Source of the DNA: Wyeomyia smithii
Lineage: Eukaryota; Arthropoda; Insecta; Diptera; Culicidae
Length of the DNA stretch: 64,000 bases
Assembly: GCF_029784165.1 (NCBI RefSeq)
Contig: NC_073694.1
Coordinates: 36,995,006 to 37,059,005 of the forward strand
Reading direction: 5' to 3'
Below the pieces are notes generated by a model, which was not told the origin of the DNA, ran no database searches, and was given only the letters and a program-made list of their open reading frames with translations. Shown in pieces: positions 45,800-57,519 of the stretch. Numbering within the stretch: the first letter of the stretch is position 1; every line of letters begins with the position of its first letter. A program made the translations under genes and the position numbers.

Positions 45800-46115
45800 A
45801 AGCCCCTATCTATTCCGGAAGGACCATTTTGAGAGCATATCAACAAAACTATTAAAATGGTTGTAGTTTTTTGGGCTCTATTGTTTCGAAATTCTGTAGT
45901 TTCCGAATAGGTCAATCACAGTTTCCAAAACTAAGAAAATTAGATCAAAACAGCTCAAAACACAACTTTCCTCATAGCTTCGCCCCATTTGAACGGAATC
46001 TTATGTGTTTACATATGTGATTAACTGACGTTATAATACTGCAAATTCATACAATCAGCTAGACTATATTTTTTTTGTAAAACTATGCTAAAAAGCCTCT
46101 AATTATGTAATAAAT
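45800..46115. other. Unassigned sequence before the hammerhead-like hairpin
   Basis: No Penelope-type RT or GIY-YIG endonuclease remnant was found here. Confidence 0.4.
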
Positions 46116-46120
46116 CCCCG

Positions 46121-46165
46121 CAGTTTCCCCTGAAGATGTCACTGACCAGTGACGAAACGTCGGAT
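46121..46165 (+). ncRNA. Hammerhead-ribozyme-like motif (Penelope-type)
   Basis: CTGAAGA (46,130-46,136) matches the conserved CUGANGA core. A perfect 6-bp hairpin GTCACT/AGTGAC with loop GACC (46,138-46,153) would be stem II. GAAACGTC (46,154-46,161) supplies GAAA, a minimal 2-bp stem III with no loop, and the C17 cleavage position. Such minimal stem-III hammerheads are known from Penelope-like retroelements and are thought to act as dimers. One extra U (46,137) sits between the core and stem II. No Penelope RT was found nearby, so this is probably an orphan terminus. Confidence 0.55.
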
Positions 46166-46229
46166 AGTATAAAATAAGTCGTTCTAAATTTTTGTGACTG
46201 CTCAGCCGAAAGTATAACATAAGTACACA

Positions 46230-48640
46230 ACATCCCAACAGTCGAAAACTCATCAAAATAAAGTTACTGGTTTGAACTGAATGTTCATCGATCAGTATGA
46301 TACGACAAGTCTCAATAAACGGGTTGGCGGTTATTATTCACTCTGAAAATATTCAATGTAATGAGCTAACTTTGAACACACGCGCTGTTCCGGTATATTC
46401 CTGAATTTGTGTCCTTCAATGATAAAAAATTGCTCAAATTTTCAAAGAATGATCGACTGCTTTAGAAAAGCCACAAACTATATGAAAATCGAGTGATCCA
46501 ATCCGAAATCACCGCTGTATTCGGAAGCAAAGAAGAAACCTAAAAAACGCTCGAAACATCTGCAACCAGCGTGACACCAGCTTCGCCGCCCGCTCGCAGC
46601 TCGTATCCGACACAACCAACGTTCACTTATCGCATTCTGTCGCGCTCACACGAAGCCGCAGCACCAGTGAAGCTGATTTCCAGATTTCGAGCACTTTTAA
46701 TCATCCAATTTTCCTTCTGATTAACGACTCATTACGGTTGGTCGCTCGCGAGGAAGAGAGGAACAAAATATCCTTCACCTTGCGTATCATGAACCCTCTT
46801 CCTAAAGTTGCCCGCGGCAGGTCGAGGACGAGATTTCCGCAATTCACGGTCCGCTTGGTTCGTTGTAGATTGAATTATTCCCGTACCCAGCGTGTAATAG
46901 AAATGATGGTATCAGGCCGCACCTGAGTTTTATCCTCGGAAGTCACTTGAAGTAACATGAAAGAAGTCATTGACAATCGTTTACTTGCGCTGGCGGCGGG
47001 GAAAGCCTCGAGGGCTAGCTGCGTTTCGCGATTAATTAACGCACAGGTGGTTTGCAATTAATTCTCCTCTTCTGGCTACACCATTGACCGTGCGCCTCCA
47101 TCCAAGAGTCACAGTAAGGGAAATGGTTAAAACGGTTCGCAGCTGTTGAATGGTTCGTTTAAAAATTTATTATACCTGCACTTTTTTCTCTTTGATTTCA
47201 GTAAATTATAATTGTAATAAACTTTCAGTCAATCGCAGTTCTAGGCGGTGGAAGCTGCTGCGAACAGGCAGGATGAAAGTCATTACACTTTGCACTGTAA
47301 GCACGTTGCGGAACCCTTTATTTATTGCGCTACACGCATCCTGCGTGTTATTTGCGTAAATCCTCAAGATGAGTTTAACTCTCGCTTGCTAGCTGGAACA
47401 AAGAAATCAATAGGGCAGCCGTTCGAGATGAACCTCTTCGGTCTGGGGAAAACATTGCTGTGGCAAGTGGAATAAATTCTCTCAGGCGCCACATTGCAGA
47501 ACCACAATTTTTTAAAATTCACCAGGCAATACAGGGGTTCCAGTAAATCTTCCATTACATTTCAGAAACTCCCCTTTTCCGGCGTGAAGATTTGCACAAA
47601 GAGAGGTCGTTGCACTTTTCGATGCATAAACTGCCGGTAAACTTGGGGTAGAGTTCGTTTCCCCCATATACAACAGCTGCATCACTCGTCCTGGCAGCAG
47701 TAATCATCGAAATCATTTGTCTTAAAGATTAAAAACCAACCCCTACTGGGTGATGTCAGATAAGCTAAATGCGTTCGGTACCTACATGCTGTGCAGGCAG
47801 TGGAGGATAAAAGTGCGTACAGATTATTTGAATCATACGAGCTTCTTGGAGTTCGGAATATCGGGGAAAGCATTTTCCGCATCAGTACGTATTCCTTGCA
47901 CGATTGTAATCACCCGGTGAAGGAAAAAAAGGGTTGTCACGATGGATGCTTGAAACCCGGGCATCTTTCCACATGCTGATAGATGGTTACTGGCGCGGAA
48001 AGCGGAGGTGAGTGGGTTACTAGGTAAATGGGGCAAAAGCAAGCCATAAGGGTGTGTGTGTGCGGCTCGATGCGAGAGAGTGAATACAAATGTTTACATT
48101 TGTTCGGTGGTGACAGTCAGTGCTGTTGTTTGGTAATAGTCCCCACACTGCCGATCGGTTCGTTTCTGAACCCGGGGAGAAGAATAAAGAAGCTTGCTGG
48201 AACTTGCGATGAATGCATCGCGGGTGATATGTTGAGATGATTGCTTGTCAGCCTTACTCGATGCCGTTCGTCAAAGCGAGTGGGGATTTTATTCTGTACA
48301 CGCCACACACCAGTAAATAGTCATACACGTGGAGAGGGTGAATCGTGAAAAGATTTTCCCCGGCAGGGAAGGAAATTAATTAGAAACTGACTGAACACAT
48401 CCGTGAGTTGAATACTTGGTTTCCAAGTAATGTAATTCCACTTGAGCCAGCCCGGGAGACTGTTTACTGTTGTTGTCCACCATTCTGCGTATAATTTATT
48501 GAGCCCTCTAAGATGAAATTAATTCTTCCATGAAGCTTGAGTTGAGATAAGTCAAATATCGAGTATTTTGAAAATAACTGAGATGTAATTCATCAAAAGC
48601 TACTGGATAAGGGTTCCAGATATTATTTCATCGTTAGACA
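46230..48640. other. Unassigned, GC-richer, repeat-poor region
   Basis: No transposon ends or recognisable protein. 46,540-47,120 is GC-rich (Arg/Ala/Ser-like frames on both strands). An acceptor-like TTTCTCTTTGATTTCAG lies at about 47,186-47,202, but no exon can be supported behind it. Host intron or regulatory DNA is the likeliest reading. Confidence 0.3.
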
Positions 48641-48654
48641 TGTAAACCTGTCAA

Positions 48655-49440
48655 GCAAAATATGCTATAACTTTAAAAGGAAATGTCCTGGAGATGTGTG
48701 GCCTTAAACAAGAACGTATGTTTTGTATGCCCAAATGCTTCTTTAGAACCACGTTTTCTTGTAAAATGTAACTAACAAAATTTAAGTACAAAAAACTAAC
48801 TTTTAAGTAACTTTGATAGAAAATACTCTGTAACTCTGTACCCAATGAAGATAGGAACTTTGTTTGTTCAGCAAAGTTTCATATTTTTGCACGTTCTAAA
48901 ACTTTGCCGAATGAACTATTCCTCTATCTCTCAACACAAAAAAGTTAATATTATTGATATATGAAAACCTACTGCAACATATGCTCGCCGTACTCTAATA
49001 TGGGTGCATTGGGACAAATGAAACCTACAGGAATTTATATTACTTCAACTTTACTTCAAGGAAAGGTATTGACATCAAGATTCCACCTGCCTCTTTTTAA
49101 CCTATACGTTCTTGAACTTTCCAAAAAAATAAGCTAAAATATGATATAAGTTTGCAAGTAAAAGTCCTGAAGATATATGGTCTTTGACAAAATATGTTTC
49201 GAGTGCCTTAATAATTCCTCCGAACAACACTTTCGTATAAAATGCAACTAACAAAAGTTAAGTAGAAAAAAACTATCTTTTAAGCAAGTTCCATGTAATA
49301 TACTTTATAACTTTGTTCCAAAAAAATACAGGATTATCATTTGTTTAACAGTGTTTCATATTTTTGAATCTTCTACAACTTTGCAGAATGAATAATTCTT
49401 CTATCTCTTAATACAAAAAAGTTATTTTTTTATTTTTAGT
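48655..49440 (+). repeat. Two ~300-bp direct repeats
   Basis: 48,660-48,960 and 49,138-49,440 align throughout (offset ~478): GTCCTGxAGATxTxTGG, AAAATGxAACTAACAAAA, TTTAAGxAA, TTTCATATTTTTG, and TTCTAxAACTTTGCxGAATG with TTCxTCTATCTCT. Divergence is moderate. The spacer 48,961-49,137 is unrelated. They may be halves of one decayed element; both contain the CAAAGTT/AACTTTG motif seen in other foldbacks. Confidence 0.75.
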
Positions 49441-50005
49441 ATAGTGAACTTTTCGTATTTTTTGACAATTTGCTATGATGCGGATCATTCATACAAACAA
49501 TTGTTCCGAAGATACTATTAAGCTAGAATGAAGGTGAAAGGCGCCATGGAATTAAGTTTTACTTTTTGCCTTGTTGGACCACTGTGCGTTGCTGTTACGG
49601 TGATTATGGATGACAACGCTCTCAGTGGTTAATAAACTTGTTTATATTGGTACACTCGTAACGTATGTGTACAGGGCCTATTATGGATTGCATAGTAAGC
49701 TTAGGTCCTGTAGCCTATCTGCACGAACACCACGAACACAGGACACTGATAATCCTGGTGGCGCTCTACGAACATGAACCGTGAACGTGAAAGGGACCGT
49801 GAGTGTAGAATCCTGCGATCAATTCTCGGAGGCACATTGGGATGTGGCGCAGACGCATGAATAATGTAACTGTACGGATTATACGAATAGCGAATTTCTT
49901 TAATCCACTGTGTGCGGGCAAAACTGCCGAGGAATAATAAAACGTCATCGCCATTAATTTTATTTCAATATCGCATAAGAAACTATAGTGAATCATACAA
50001 AATTT
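49441..50005. other. Unassigned sequence
   Basis: Nothing firm. A GC-richer stretch at 49,630-49,950 has interrupted minus-strand frames that may be retroelement debris. Confidence 0.3.
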
Positions 50006-50119
50006 TTCGCGGAACTCGGGAATCCCGGGATCCCGGGGACCAATATTTTTGTTCCCGGGATCCGTGAATCCCGGGAAAAGCTATTTCCCAGGAAATTGTT
50101 CCCGGGATTGCAAACCCTA
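50006..50119. mobile_element. hAT-type terminus with CCCGGGA repeats
   Basis: On the minus strand the sequence begins TAGGGTTTGCAATCCCGGGA and continues with repeated TCCCGGGA/TCCCGGGAAC blocks. This is a known style of hAT end with subterminal repeats. The partner end is not visible. Confidence 0.5.
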
Positions 50120-50935
50120 GTCAAAACTGGGTCAAAATCGAGCGAATAAAAAAGGGTTTTGACAGCAGTTAGTGCGCTTCCAGGTCAAAACGAGGTGAGC
50201 TGGTGGAAAAAAGTAATTCGCTATAACACAGCGTACTTGTATTGACTTGCAAAGCTTGCTTCATTAAGAATCTGGACGGAAGAAATGAGCTTTATCTCGG
50301 AGTTGGTTTGACTTAGAAATCATGTTAAGTGGACAAAATTAGGAACAAACTATAAGAAAATCATTCCATTAGTTGTTGAATTGAATCACGAACTTTCTAT
50401 GGAATTCGAGCCATTATTCTCTGCATGCACCTGGTCCACTTCAGCGGCTAGTTTGTTCCCATTTTTCGTCAGCTGTGCAGCATCCCACATCACCTTTTCA
50501 GTTTCCTTTATTTCCTTCTTAGTAACCATTAGTCCAGTATGTATTGATTTGGCGGATTGGGGGGCAATTGGGTGGGTTGATATCAATTGTGATGAAATCC
50601 ACCTTGAGCCTCTGTGTGCCTTAATAAACGATAGATCTCACTTTTTGGGGCCCTCTCGCTTGTATACCTTCAAGTCCATCATCTTGTTTGCGATGAAAGC
50701 CTTGATTTTCCGTCCACTGTTCCTTTTCAGATAATTAGTTTCCGTGCAAGTTTACAAACTTAAGCTGTAAAAGCGCAAAGGAAAGTTTCATTTGTCGCCA
50801 AGAGGTTAGAAACACGACTCCCCCACCCAGAACCCGCCATAAAACGATGTTGAATACTGCGTAACAAATGTTGCCAAATACCTCGAAAAGCAAGGCGTGT
50901 GGAGCAAATCTATACCGAGGTTTAGAGGCAGATCA
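50120..50935. other. Unassigned sequence
   Basis: A 117-codon frame at 50,381-50,734 (plus) lacks motifs. No transposon signature. Confidence 0.3.
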
Positions 50936-50939
50936 ACTC

Positions 50940-51560
50940 AATGAACGGCAAGAGTTCAATCACAAGTATAACCTTCAATACAGGACAGATACACTCGAGA
51001 TCCCGACATGGTAGCTAATGCACTTGCCGACCACTTCGCAGATCTGGCAGTGATCGACACTTACCCGATTTTCGACACTGGCGCAAACAATGCCATCATC
51101 GTCTAATTCACCATGCCTGACGTCGATTTGTCCGAGGTCAAGAGACGTTCAGCAGGGAACGACGAGATAGGATACCCTATGTCAAAAACCTTTCCGTAAC
51201 AGGAAAGCAGTACTTACTCGAATTATTTAATCGTTAGTGAACCGAAAGAATCTTCTCACAGAGTTACAGGCACAGTTTGGTTATACCTATACCCAAGCAA
51301 AATTATTCTGAATACAGGCCTATTTCATTGACCATCTGTATCAAGATAATTCTGGTGACTAGTTCAAAATACTCAATACTAGAGCAATGGAACGATGTTA
51401 AAACATTTCATCCAGTGATCTGCGTTTAAGTTGACTCGGAGAATTCAAAGAAAACTTGCTTGAAAGAACCGGGAAGTCGATTTCTCTAAGAATCACTTGA
51501 GCAGCAACCATTGCTGTCTGTCCAAGGAAGTCTACGGAGTGTGGAAAGAGTAAAACACTT
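50940..51560 (+). pseudogene. Non-LTR RT fragment, N-terminal part, plus strand
   Basis: The plus strand carries VANALADHFADLAV, then DVDLSEVKRR, SAGNDEIGYPM and, after frame changes, IPIPKQNYSEYRPISLTICI. The last corresponds to the conserved PKxxxxxxYRPISL segment at the start of non-LTR RT domains (Jockey/I type). The catalytic Asp motifs are missing. Several frameshifts. Confidence 0.6.
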
Positions 51561-51599
51561 TTTCAGCCTTCATTCCATGATCAATATAACTAACATGGA

Positions 51600-52065
51600 G
51601 TAAAATTATTTTAGACAATAGACATGAGTGAAATCTTTGGATACATTCGTTTGAAATCCTAGTTCACGACTTGCATGGTCAATAATATTTGCTCGATGCG
51701 GTCCAAATGTCATTTTATCATCCAGTAGTACCACAAGGCCAATTTTATTTGCACGAGGGATTACTACATCGATGAAATCAAATTATGACACATTTCCGGA
51801 TACTTATTGTTATTAAAGTTTGTTGACACCAATCGTCAACGAATCCAACAATTTATTCAGCTTCGACAGTTGGAAAATTTGTCAAAAATCATAAAAATCC
51901 TGAGATGATGGACATAAAACAGCTCACATCTTTTTTCAAGATGGGTTGCGACATCATTTATAGGCAAAACGGAAAGAAGTGGTTCAAGGCTACTTCCTTG
52001 CGGAACATCGGAAGTGTTCCAAAAGCAAACATTCTTTACTTTATCAGAAAATTTCCGACAAAGAG
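51600..52065 (-). pseudogene. Jockey/CR1-like RT fragment, C-terminal part, minus strand
   Basis: The minus strand shows EVPQGSSLEPLLSVLPIND (the GVPQGSxLGPLLFxLFIND turn), then further on IGLVVLLDDKMTFGPHRANI and DHASRELGF, the segment after the catalytic box in Jockey/CR1 elements. YADD itself has decayed to a YVHH-like sequence. It faces the RT fragment at 50,940-51,560, so the two are independent insertions. Confidence 0.65.
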
Positions 52066-52811
52066 GACATTCTTCAACAGGAGAAAAATGATCCTCGAAG
52101 GTCCGTTCTCGTGTTTCTCAAGCTCCTCGAGGGTGTTTCCTCGACCTTTGCTGCTAATTATGCGGCATTAATTTGAGCGATTTGCATCGCTGTTTCACTG
52201 CCACAAATCCGCTAATTTTTTGTCAAGGATTGTGCGGAAGTTCTAGGCTGTGGAAGTTTCTCTTGCTTGGTCTGTGGTCCCGGAGTATTGTATTAACTGG
52301 TTGTTTCTATTTGCCTCATTTCTTACTTTCAGGTGATAAACCATCCAACTCTTCTCCGTCCTGGCTACACTACCGACTTTCCTTTCCTTTCTTCTTTATT
52401 TTCCATGGGAATGAGGGTTACCATTTTTTTGCGTCTCGTTAGGTAAGAACCCTGGATGCTCTACTTTTAACGATACTTCGGGGCCGTGGTTACCCTGAAC
52501 CATTGTCCTTATTTTCTCTTCTCCCAAGCTCTATTTCGCCCTTGTTTCCCCTTCTTGCTGCTCGCCGCGATTTGGTTTCCGAGCGAGAACGGATTGTTTT
52601 CCCCTTGTATGGAGGTTACGGCTTGTCCTCCATCGATTCCGTTCACCTTATAGCTTCCAGTTCGGAGGGGTCGTGATCGTGACTCTCCCGAAGAAGATTG
52701 GCTTTCCTAAGTCTCAATTGCACTTTTTTGCTCGTTGGGCACTCTCCAAATATTGTTGCTTTTTTTACATTATATATTCGGAAGATTGAACATAAAAGTC
52801 TCAAAGAATGA
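52066..52811. other. Unassigned sequence
   Basis: Nothing recognised; some GC-richer stretches. Confidence 0.3.
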
Positions 52812-53330
52812 CAACACGCTTTAGTTTGTACCTTCGCTGCTAGTGACGCTGCAAAATCTAACTTCTCAGTCTTACACTTCAGAGAAATAGAGTCTTCAGC
52901 AAAGTTGTAGACAATATTGTAACAACAAATTTTTCTGAATGCTGTTTTTTTGACTTCTCTTGTCTTCTACAACTTTTCGTTAAAAACACGATTTTGAGCA
53001 TTCTTTTGGCAATAACTTGGTCTATACAGCAGCTTTTTTATCTATCTCCTACAAATATGTGCGTTTTATTGATGAACAGATATATGCCGAACATCCTTCT
53101 GATGCTACAGTTTTTTTAGATATTCAAACAAATCGAATTTCAAGGACTAGATTAATACGAAACGGTGTATTTCCAACACAAGAGAAGTTAGAAAAAAAGT
53201 CTTCTGCAAAGGTTTTTGTGATAACAAAATCTGAAACGTTGCTGAAGACTTCATTTCTCTAAATTTTAAGACTGAAATGTTAGATTTTGACGCGTTACTA
53301 GCGGTGAAGAAACAAACTAAAACGTGTTGC
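52812..53330. mobile_element. ~520-bp foldback with CAACACGxTTTAGTTTGT ends
   Basis: The left arm (CAACACGCTTTAGTTTGT, then CGCTGCTAGTGACGC, CAAAATCTAACxT, AGTCTTCAGCAAAGTTGT) is inverted in the right arm in the same order back to ACAAACTAAAACGTGTTG. The arms pair over about 110 bp or more. The centre (52,970-53,200) is not symmetric. Target duplication unclear. Confidence 0.75.
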
Positions 53331-53723
53331 CTCTCTGCGCCGCCTTGTTTCGAACGTCGCTAGCCGTCGTTTTCGGGTCAATTAATATGTTAAGAGCTAG
53401 GAGTTTCTCAACTCATGTGTCGTCCTTTGCTTGAAAGGAGTTGTAAAGAACCTCATTCCAGAAAAAGAATAGCATATTTTCAACAGTCGGGTACGAGTCG
53501 GGGTCTGGTTGAGTGAAAAAAAATCAGGTTCAGTTTGCATAAAAAACGGGTTCGACTCGGGTACTGATTTAAAACCCCGAAACCCGACTATCTCAAAGAC
53601 GCACAATAATTTGATAACGATGTCTAATATCATGCAACTGTAAAAATCTCATTTAAATACCGTTCGAGGTTCGAAGATTTGCGTTAGGTTCAAATTGATA
53701 TAGAAAATCAACTTCTCCTCGAT
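53331..53723. other. Unassigned spacer
   Basis: Contains GTCGGGTACGAGTCGGGTCT-like and CGGGTTCGACTCGGG phrases (53,488-53,560), which look like a short internal repeat. Otherwise nothing. Confidence 0.35.
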
Positions 53724-53727
53724 TTAA

Positions 53728-54419
53728 CCCTTTATAAGGCAGTGGCAACTATATTGCCACCAACAAACTATATTTTTTTCGCTGCACTAGGAATATTGTC
53801 TTTAAATTTGGCCTAACCTAGGCCTTCTTAAGGTGTCTTGGAACACTTCATTTTTTTCTAGGACTGCTAGAAGTGTACAATATTAATTTTGGGATCATTT
53901 TTATGTAAATAAACCGTGATTTTAAAACGCCTTTAGGAAATTAATTTTAAATTTGGTGAAAATCCAACAAATTGGTAAGTTTTTCACCAGAAACTCTCTA
54001 TTTAAGACCTACTATATTGGATTATGCAGTTTTTTTTTTTTTGTTAAAATGCATGGTGTGGATGACAAATTTCAAATTTCTTATTAATTTCTTTTTTTCA
54101 GGATAACACTTGAATAATTTTTTATTTCGATCTTTCCCATGCAAAATAAATGAAGTCCTACTGTTACATTCTAGTAATTATGACGTTTCATTTTTATATA
54201 ATCACAAAAAAAGCAAGTTTACAATCTAGCTGCAAATAAATTGCTTCCATCGTTTTTGGGGTTGACGGGCAGTGGCAACTATATTGCCACCAATTTTTTC
54301 AATTGATTCAATAGTGAATTTTTTAACAAAAGTGCAGATGTGTTGTTCCTCCTGTAAGGAATACGTTTCACTGAAGTTTATGTTGATTCCTTGCGTAGTT
54401 TCCACGGCCTTATAAAGGG
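53728..54419. mobile_element. 692-bp TTAA-flanked MITE (piggyBac-type)
   Basis: Ends CCCTTTATAAGGC and GCCTTATAAAGGG are perfect inverted repeats directly flanked by TTAA (53,724-53,727 and 54,420-54,423). Inside, GCAGTGGCAACTATATTGCC continuing to CACC occurs twice in the same orientation (about 53,740 and 54,270). GTGGCAA and TTGCCAC within it form a small dyad. No transposase. Confidence 0.85.
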
Positions 54420-54429
54420 TTAAGGGATA

Positions 54430-55515
54430 TTTTTCAGTATAAGCTTCCAAGAGACGTTTTAAAGTTTTTTGAGGTTGATTTGGAATAAACTTTTGAAACC
54501 AGCTTTCGACCTTTGCCTGACGATCAATTTTCTAGATTTTCCTGTTTCCCTGACAACTTGTTGAATTGGAATGTAAATGAACCAGCTGAAAGAGGCGTTT
54601 TTTTACTACCGGTGAAAGTGAGAGTTAAAATCCGTGGAAGTTGCGACCAATTTTGATCGACACCTTGTAATTATATCCATCCCTTTTTGAGACCTCAGCT
54701 TCGTACAGGCTGGTTTCAGAAGAGAGTTTTTTTTCGCACATAAAAATATCGATTTATCGGATACTCGAGTTTAGACTCTTATTTTATAATTTTCCTAGTT
54801 TTTGAACGAACGTTGCTACGAATAAATAGCTTTATTTATTTAATTTAGAAATCTTGTTGGTCGATGTGACACTTTACACTTTAGTATCATAGTGCATGAC
54901 AACTAAAGATTTTGAATTTGTTTTGGCAAGATATGTTTTCATCCAAAAAGTATTGGTGTGAGCTGTGGAAGCTTGGAGTATGACGCAGTAATGCTATCCG
55001 AAATCTTATTCTTTATTATTTCCCAATTTTCTAGCTTTTGGAGGTTTTATATACTATGTCCCAATCATGACAGATTAGGTATTATGTCAACAAACAGGAG
55101 ACTATATTTTGGTCAATTATTTTGGTGCCCATAGCCATTACTAAATCGCGTCAACCTACGTCAAAGTGTCGCATAGTAATTGCCCGCCGGGTTATTTTTA
55201 CGAGAAAACTCATTCAAATCTCTGAAAAAAAATTGGTGGCTGAGGGCTCCAAAATTCACAGGAATGGCTCAAAAACCCACAAATCTTTCATTTTTTTTTT
55301 CTTCTAGTTTGAGCTTGAGGGCCAGACCTGTGTTGACCAGTGTAATTTGCGATTATATTTCTTTCGGTTTTTTCAGGACTATGAAGGCGTTTGTAAGTAT
55401 TGAAGGGAAGGTATTGAATTTTTTGCAACAACCAATATGAGATCAACATTTCAGCTGAATCTTAAATTATTATTGTTATTCTTCTGCTGACATTCTTTTC
55501 GGTTTAATCGCTTAA
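54430..55515. other. Unassigned sequence
   Basis: Nothing recognised. Confidence 0.35.
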
Positions 55516-55631
55516 TAAACCACAGAAACAACTTACTTACTCACTTCAGCAGCCTATAGCCGTGGTGGCTCGTGCCGTGTCAAGAATTTTCCTCCATTCT
55601 ACTCGGTCCTGGGTTACTCGTCGCCAATTTC

Positions 55632-57460
55632 CTAGACGTCTCGATACTCGCAGATCCACTTCAACCTGGTCAAGCCATCTAGCACGTTGGTCCCTCTATT
55701 CCTGGTGCCGGTGGGGTCTTTGAAGAGAACCGATTTTACCGCATTGTCGTCCGGCATCCTCGCGACATGCCTGGCCCATCGTAGCCTCCCGACCTTCGTC
55801 AGGTGTGCAATGGGAAACTCTCCAAGTAGTGTCTGCAGCTCGTGGTTCATACGCCTACGCCACTCTCCGCTTTCGGTTTGTACTCCACCAAATATTGTCC
55901 GCAACACTTTCCGTTCTAATACGGCCAGTGCGCGTATGTCCTCTGTGAGCAGCGTCACGGTTTCGAGTCCATAGAGAACTACGGGTCTAATTAAGGTTTC
56001 GTACATCGTCAGTTTCGTGCGGCGGCGTATGCTCCTGGATCGAAGCGTCCGAAGCGTCGAAGGGTAAAGGAGGCTCGATTTCCAGCTTGAATACGTCGTT
56101 GGACCTTCTTTCTTGTGTTATTGTAGGCGGTTACCAGAGATCCCAAGTAAACGAACTCCTCTACCATTTCGAGTTCGTCACCGTCCATGACCACCGTCCG
56201 TGGGAGGCGAATGTTAGTTTCTTTCGAGCCTCTTCCTATCATATACTTGGTTTTCGACGCATTTATTTCTAGTCCAACTCTTCTAGCTTCCACTTTTAGT
56301 CTGGCGTAGATTGCCTCCGCCGTCGCTAAGTTTTTTGTGATATTGTCCAGGTCGTCTGCGAAGCCTATGAGTTGACTACCTTTGCTGAAAATCGTGCCTC
56401 TCGTTTCGATGCCCACTCTTCAGATTACACCAAGGGCAATGTTGAACAATGTGCAGGATAATCCATCTCCTTGTCTCAACCCTCTTCGAAGGGACTCGAG
56501 AGTGTCCCCACGCACACGTAACACATTACTCGGTCGAAGTTAGCTTTGTTAAGTCATGTAAGTTTATCCGGGAAACCGTAGTCGTGCATTATTTGCCATA
56601 GCTGGTCTCGATCGACTGTATCATACGCTGCCTTGAAGTCCACGAAAACATGATGTGTGGGCACGTTGTACTCCCGGCATTTCTGAAGGATCTGCCGGAG
56701 AGTGAAAATTTGATCCGTAGTAGCGCGTGCTTGTGAGAAGCCCGCTTGATTCTGCCCTACGAATTCTTTCGCTAAAAGAGATAGACGGCGGAGTAGGATC
56801 TGTGAGAGAACTTTGTAGGCAGCGTTGATCAGCGTTATGCCGCGGTAGTTGCTGCATTGTAGCCGATCGTTTTTTTTTAGATGGGGCATACAACTCCTTC
56901 CATCCATTCCTCCGGTAGTCTTTCTTTCTTCCAAATCCTAGAGATTACCCAGTGGAGTGCCGTTGCTAGTGCCTCTTTTACGTGTGTATAGAGCTCTGCC
57001 GGGAGCCTGTCCTTGCCGGCGGCTCGGTTGTTTTTAAGTGACTACTGTCGTATGTAGGCACTCCAAGGATAACTTCCCTTCTGCCTCGTTCCATTGCTCC
57101 GCTATTGAGGTGCTCATCGAAGAGCTGCTGCCGCCTATCAACCACCTCACGCTCGTTTGTAATCAGGTTTCCCTCCACGTCCCTACACATATCTGGACTC
57201 GGTTTGTAGCCTCTACGGGATTGGTTTTACTTTTTCAAAAAACTTGCGTGTATCATTAGCCCGAAACAGTTGCTCCAGCTCTTCACGATCTCTGTCCTCC
57301 TGCTGGCGCTTCTTCCGCCGCAGAATCGTGGGTAACTCTTGGGCCGCGTTCTCTCTTGTGGCGATGCTTAGATTATTTATCCAAGCACTTTTCTTCCTCT
57401 CCATCGCTTGCTGGCATTCCCCGTCAAACCAGTCATTTTGTCGGCTCGACGTTACCACAT
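55632..57460 (-). pseudogene. Linker, reverse transcriptase and C-terminal segment of the RTE-like element
   Basis: Pieces in order on the minus strand: WFDGECQQAMERKKSAWINN and an acidic/basic helix; RDVEGNLITNEREVVDRRQQ; CSNYRGITLINAAYKVLSQI (RT motif 1); QAGFSQARATTDQIFTLRQI; HVFVDFKAAYDTVDRDQLW with catalytic Asp; then QLIGFADDLDN (catalytic FADD box), GLEINASKTKYM, EEFVYLGSLVTAYNN and LIRPVVLYGLE ... WRRRMNHEL. The segment between TVDRDQ and FADD (56,417-56,553) is out of frame. At least four frame changes. Reverse transcription at the nicked target is the known role of this protein in the family. Confidence 0.85.
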
Positions 57461-57519
57461 CTAGTGCCGCAAATGCGGCCTCTCCAATAGCCGAGTGTAA
57501 CTTCCACTATCCATCGTCG

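Noticed and set aside
45519..45866. 115-codon plus-strand frame as a gene
   Set aside because: It runs along the ~122-bp tandem repeat and repeats the same peptide pattern; no independent evidence of coding.
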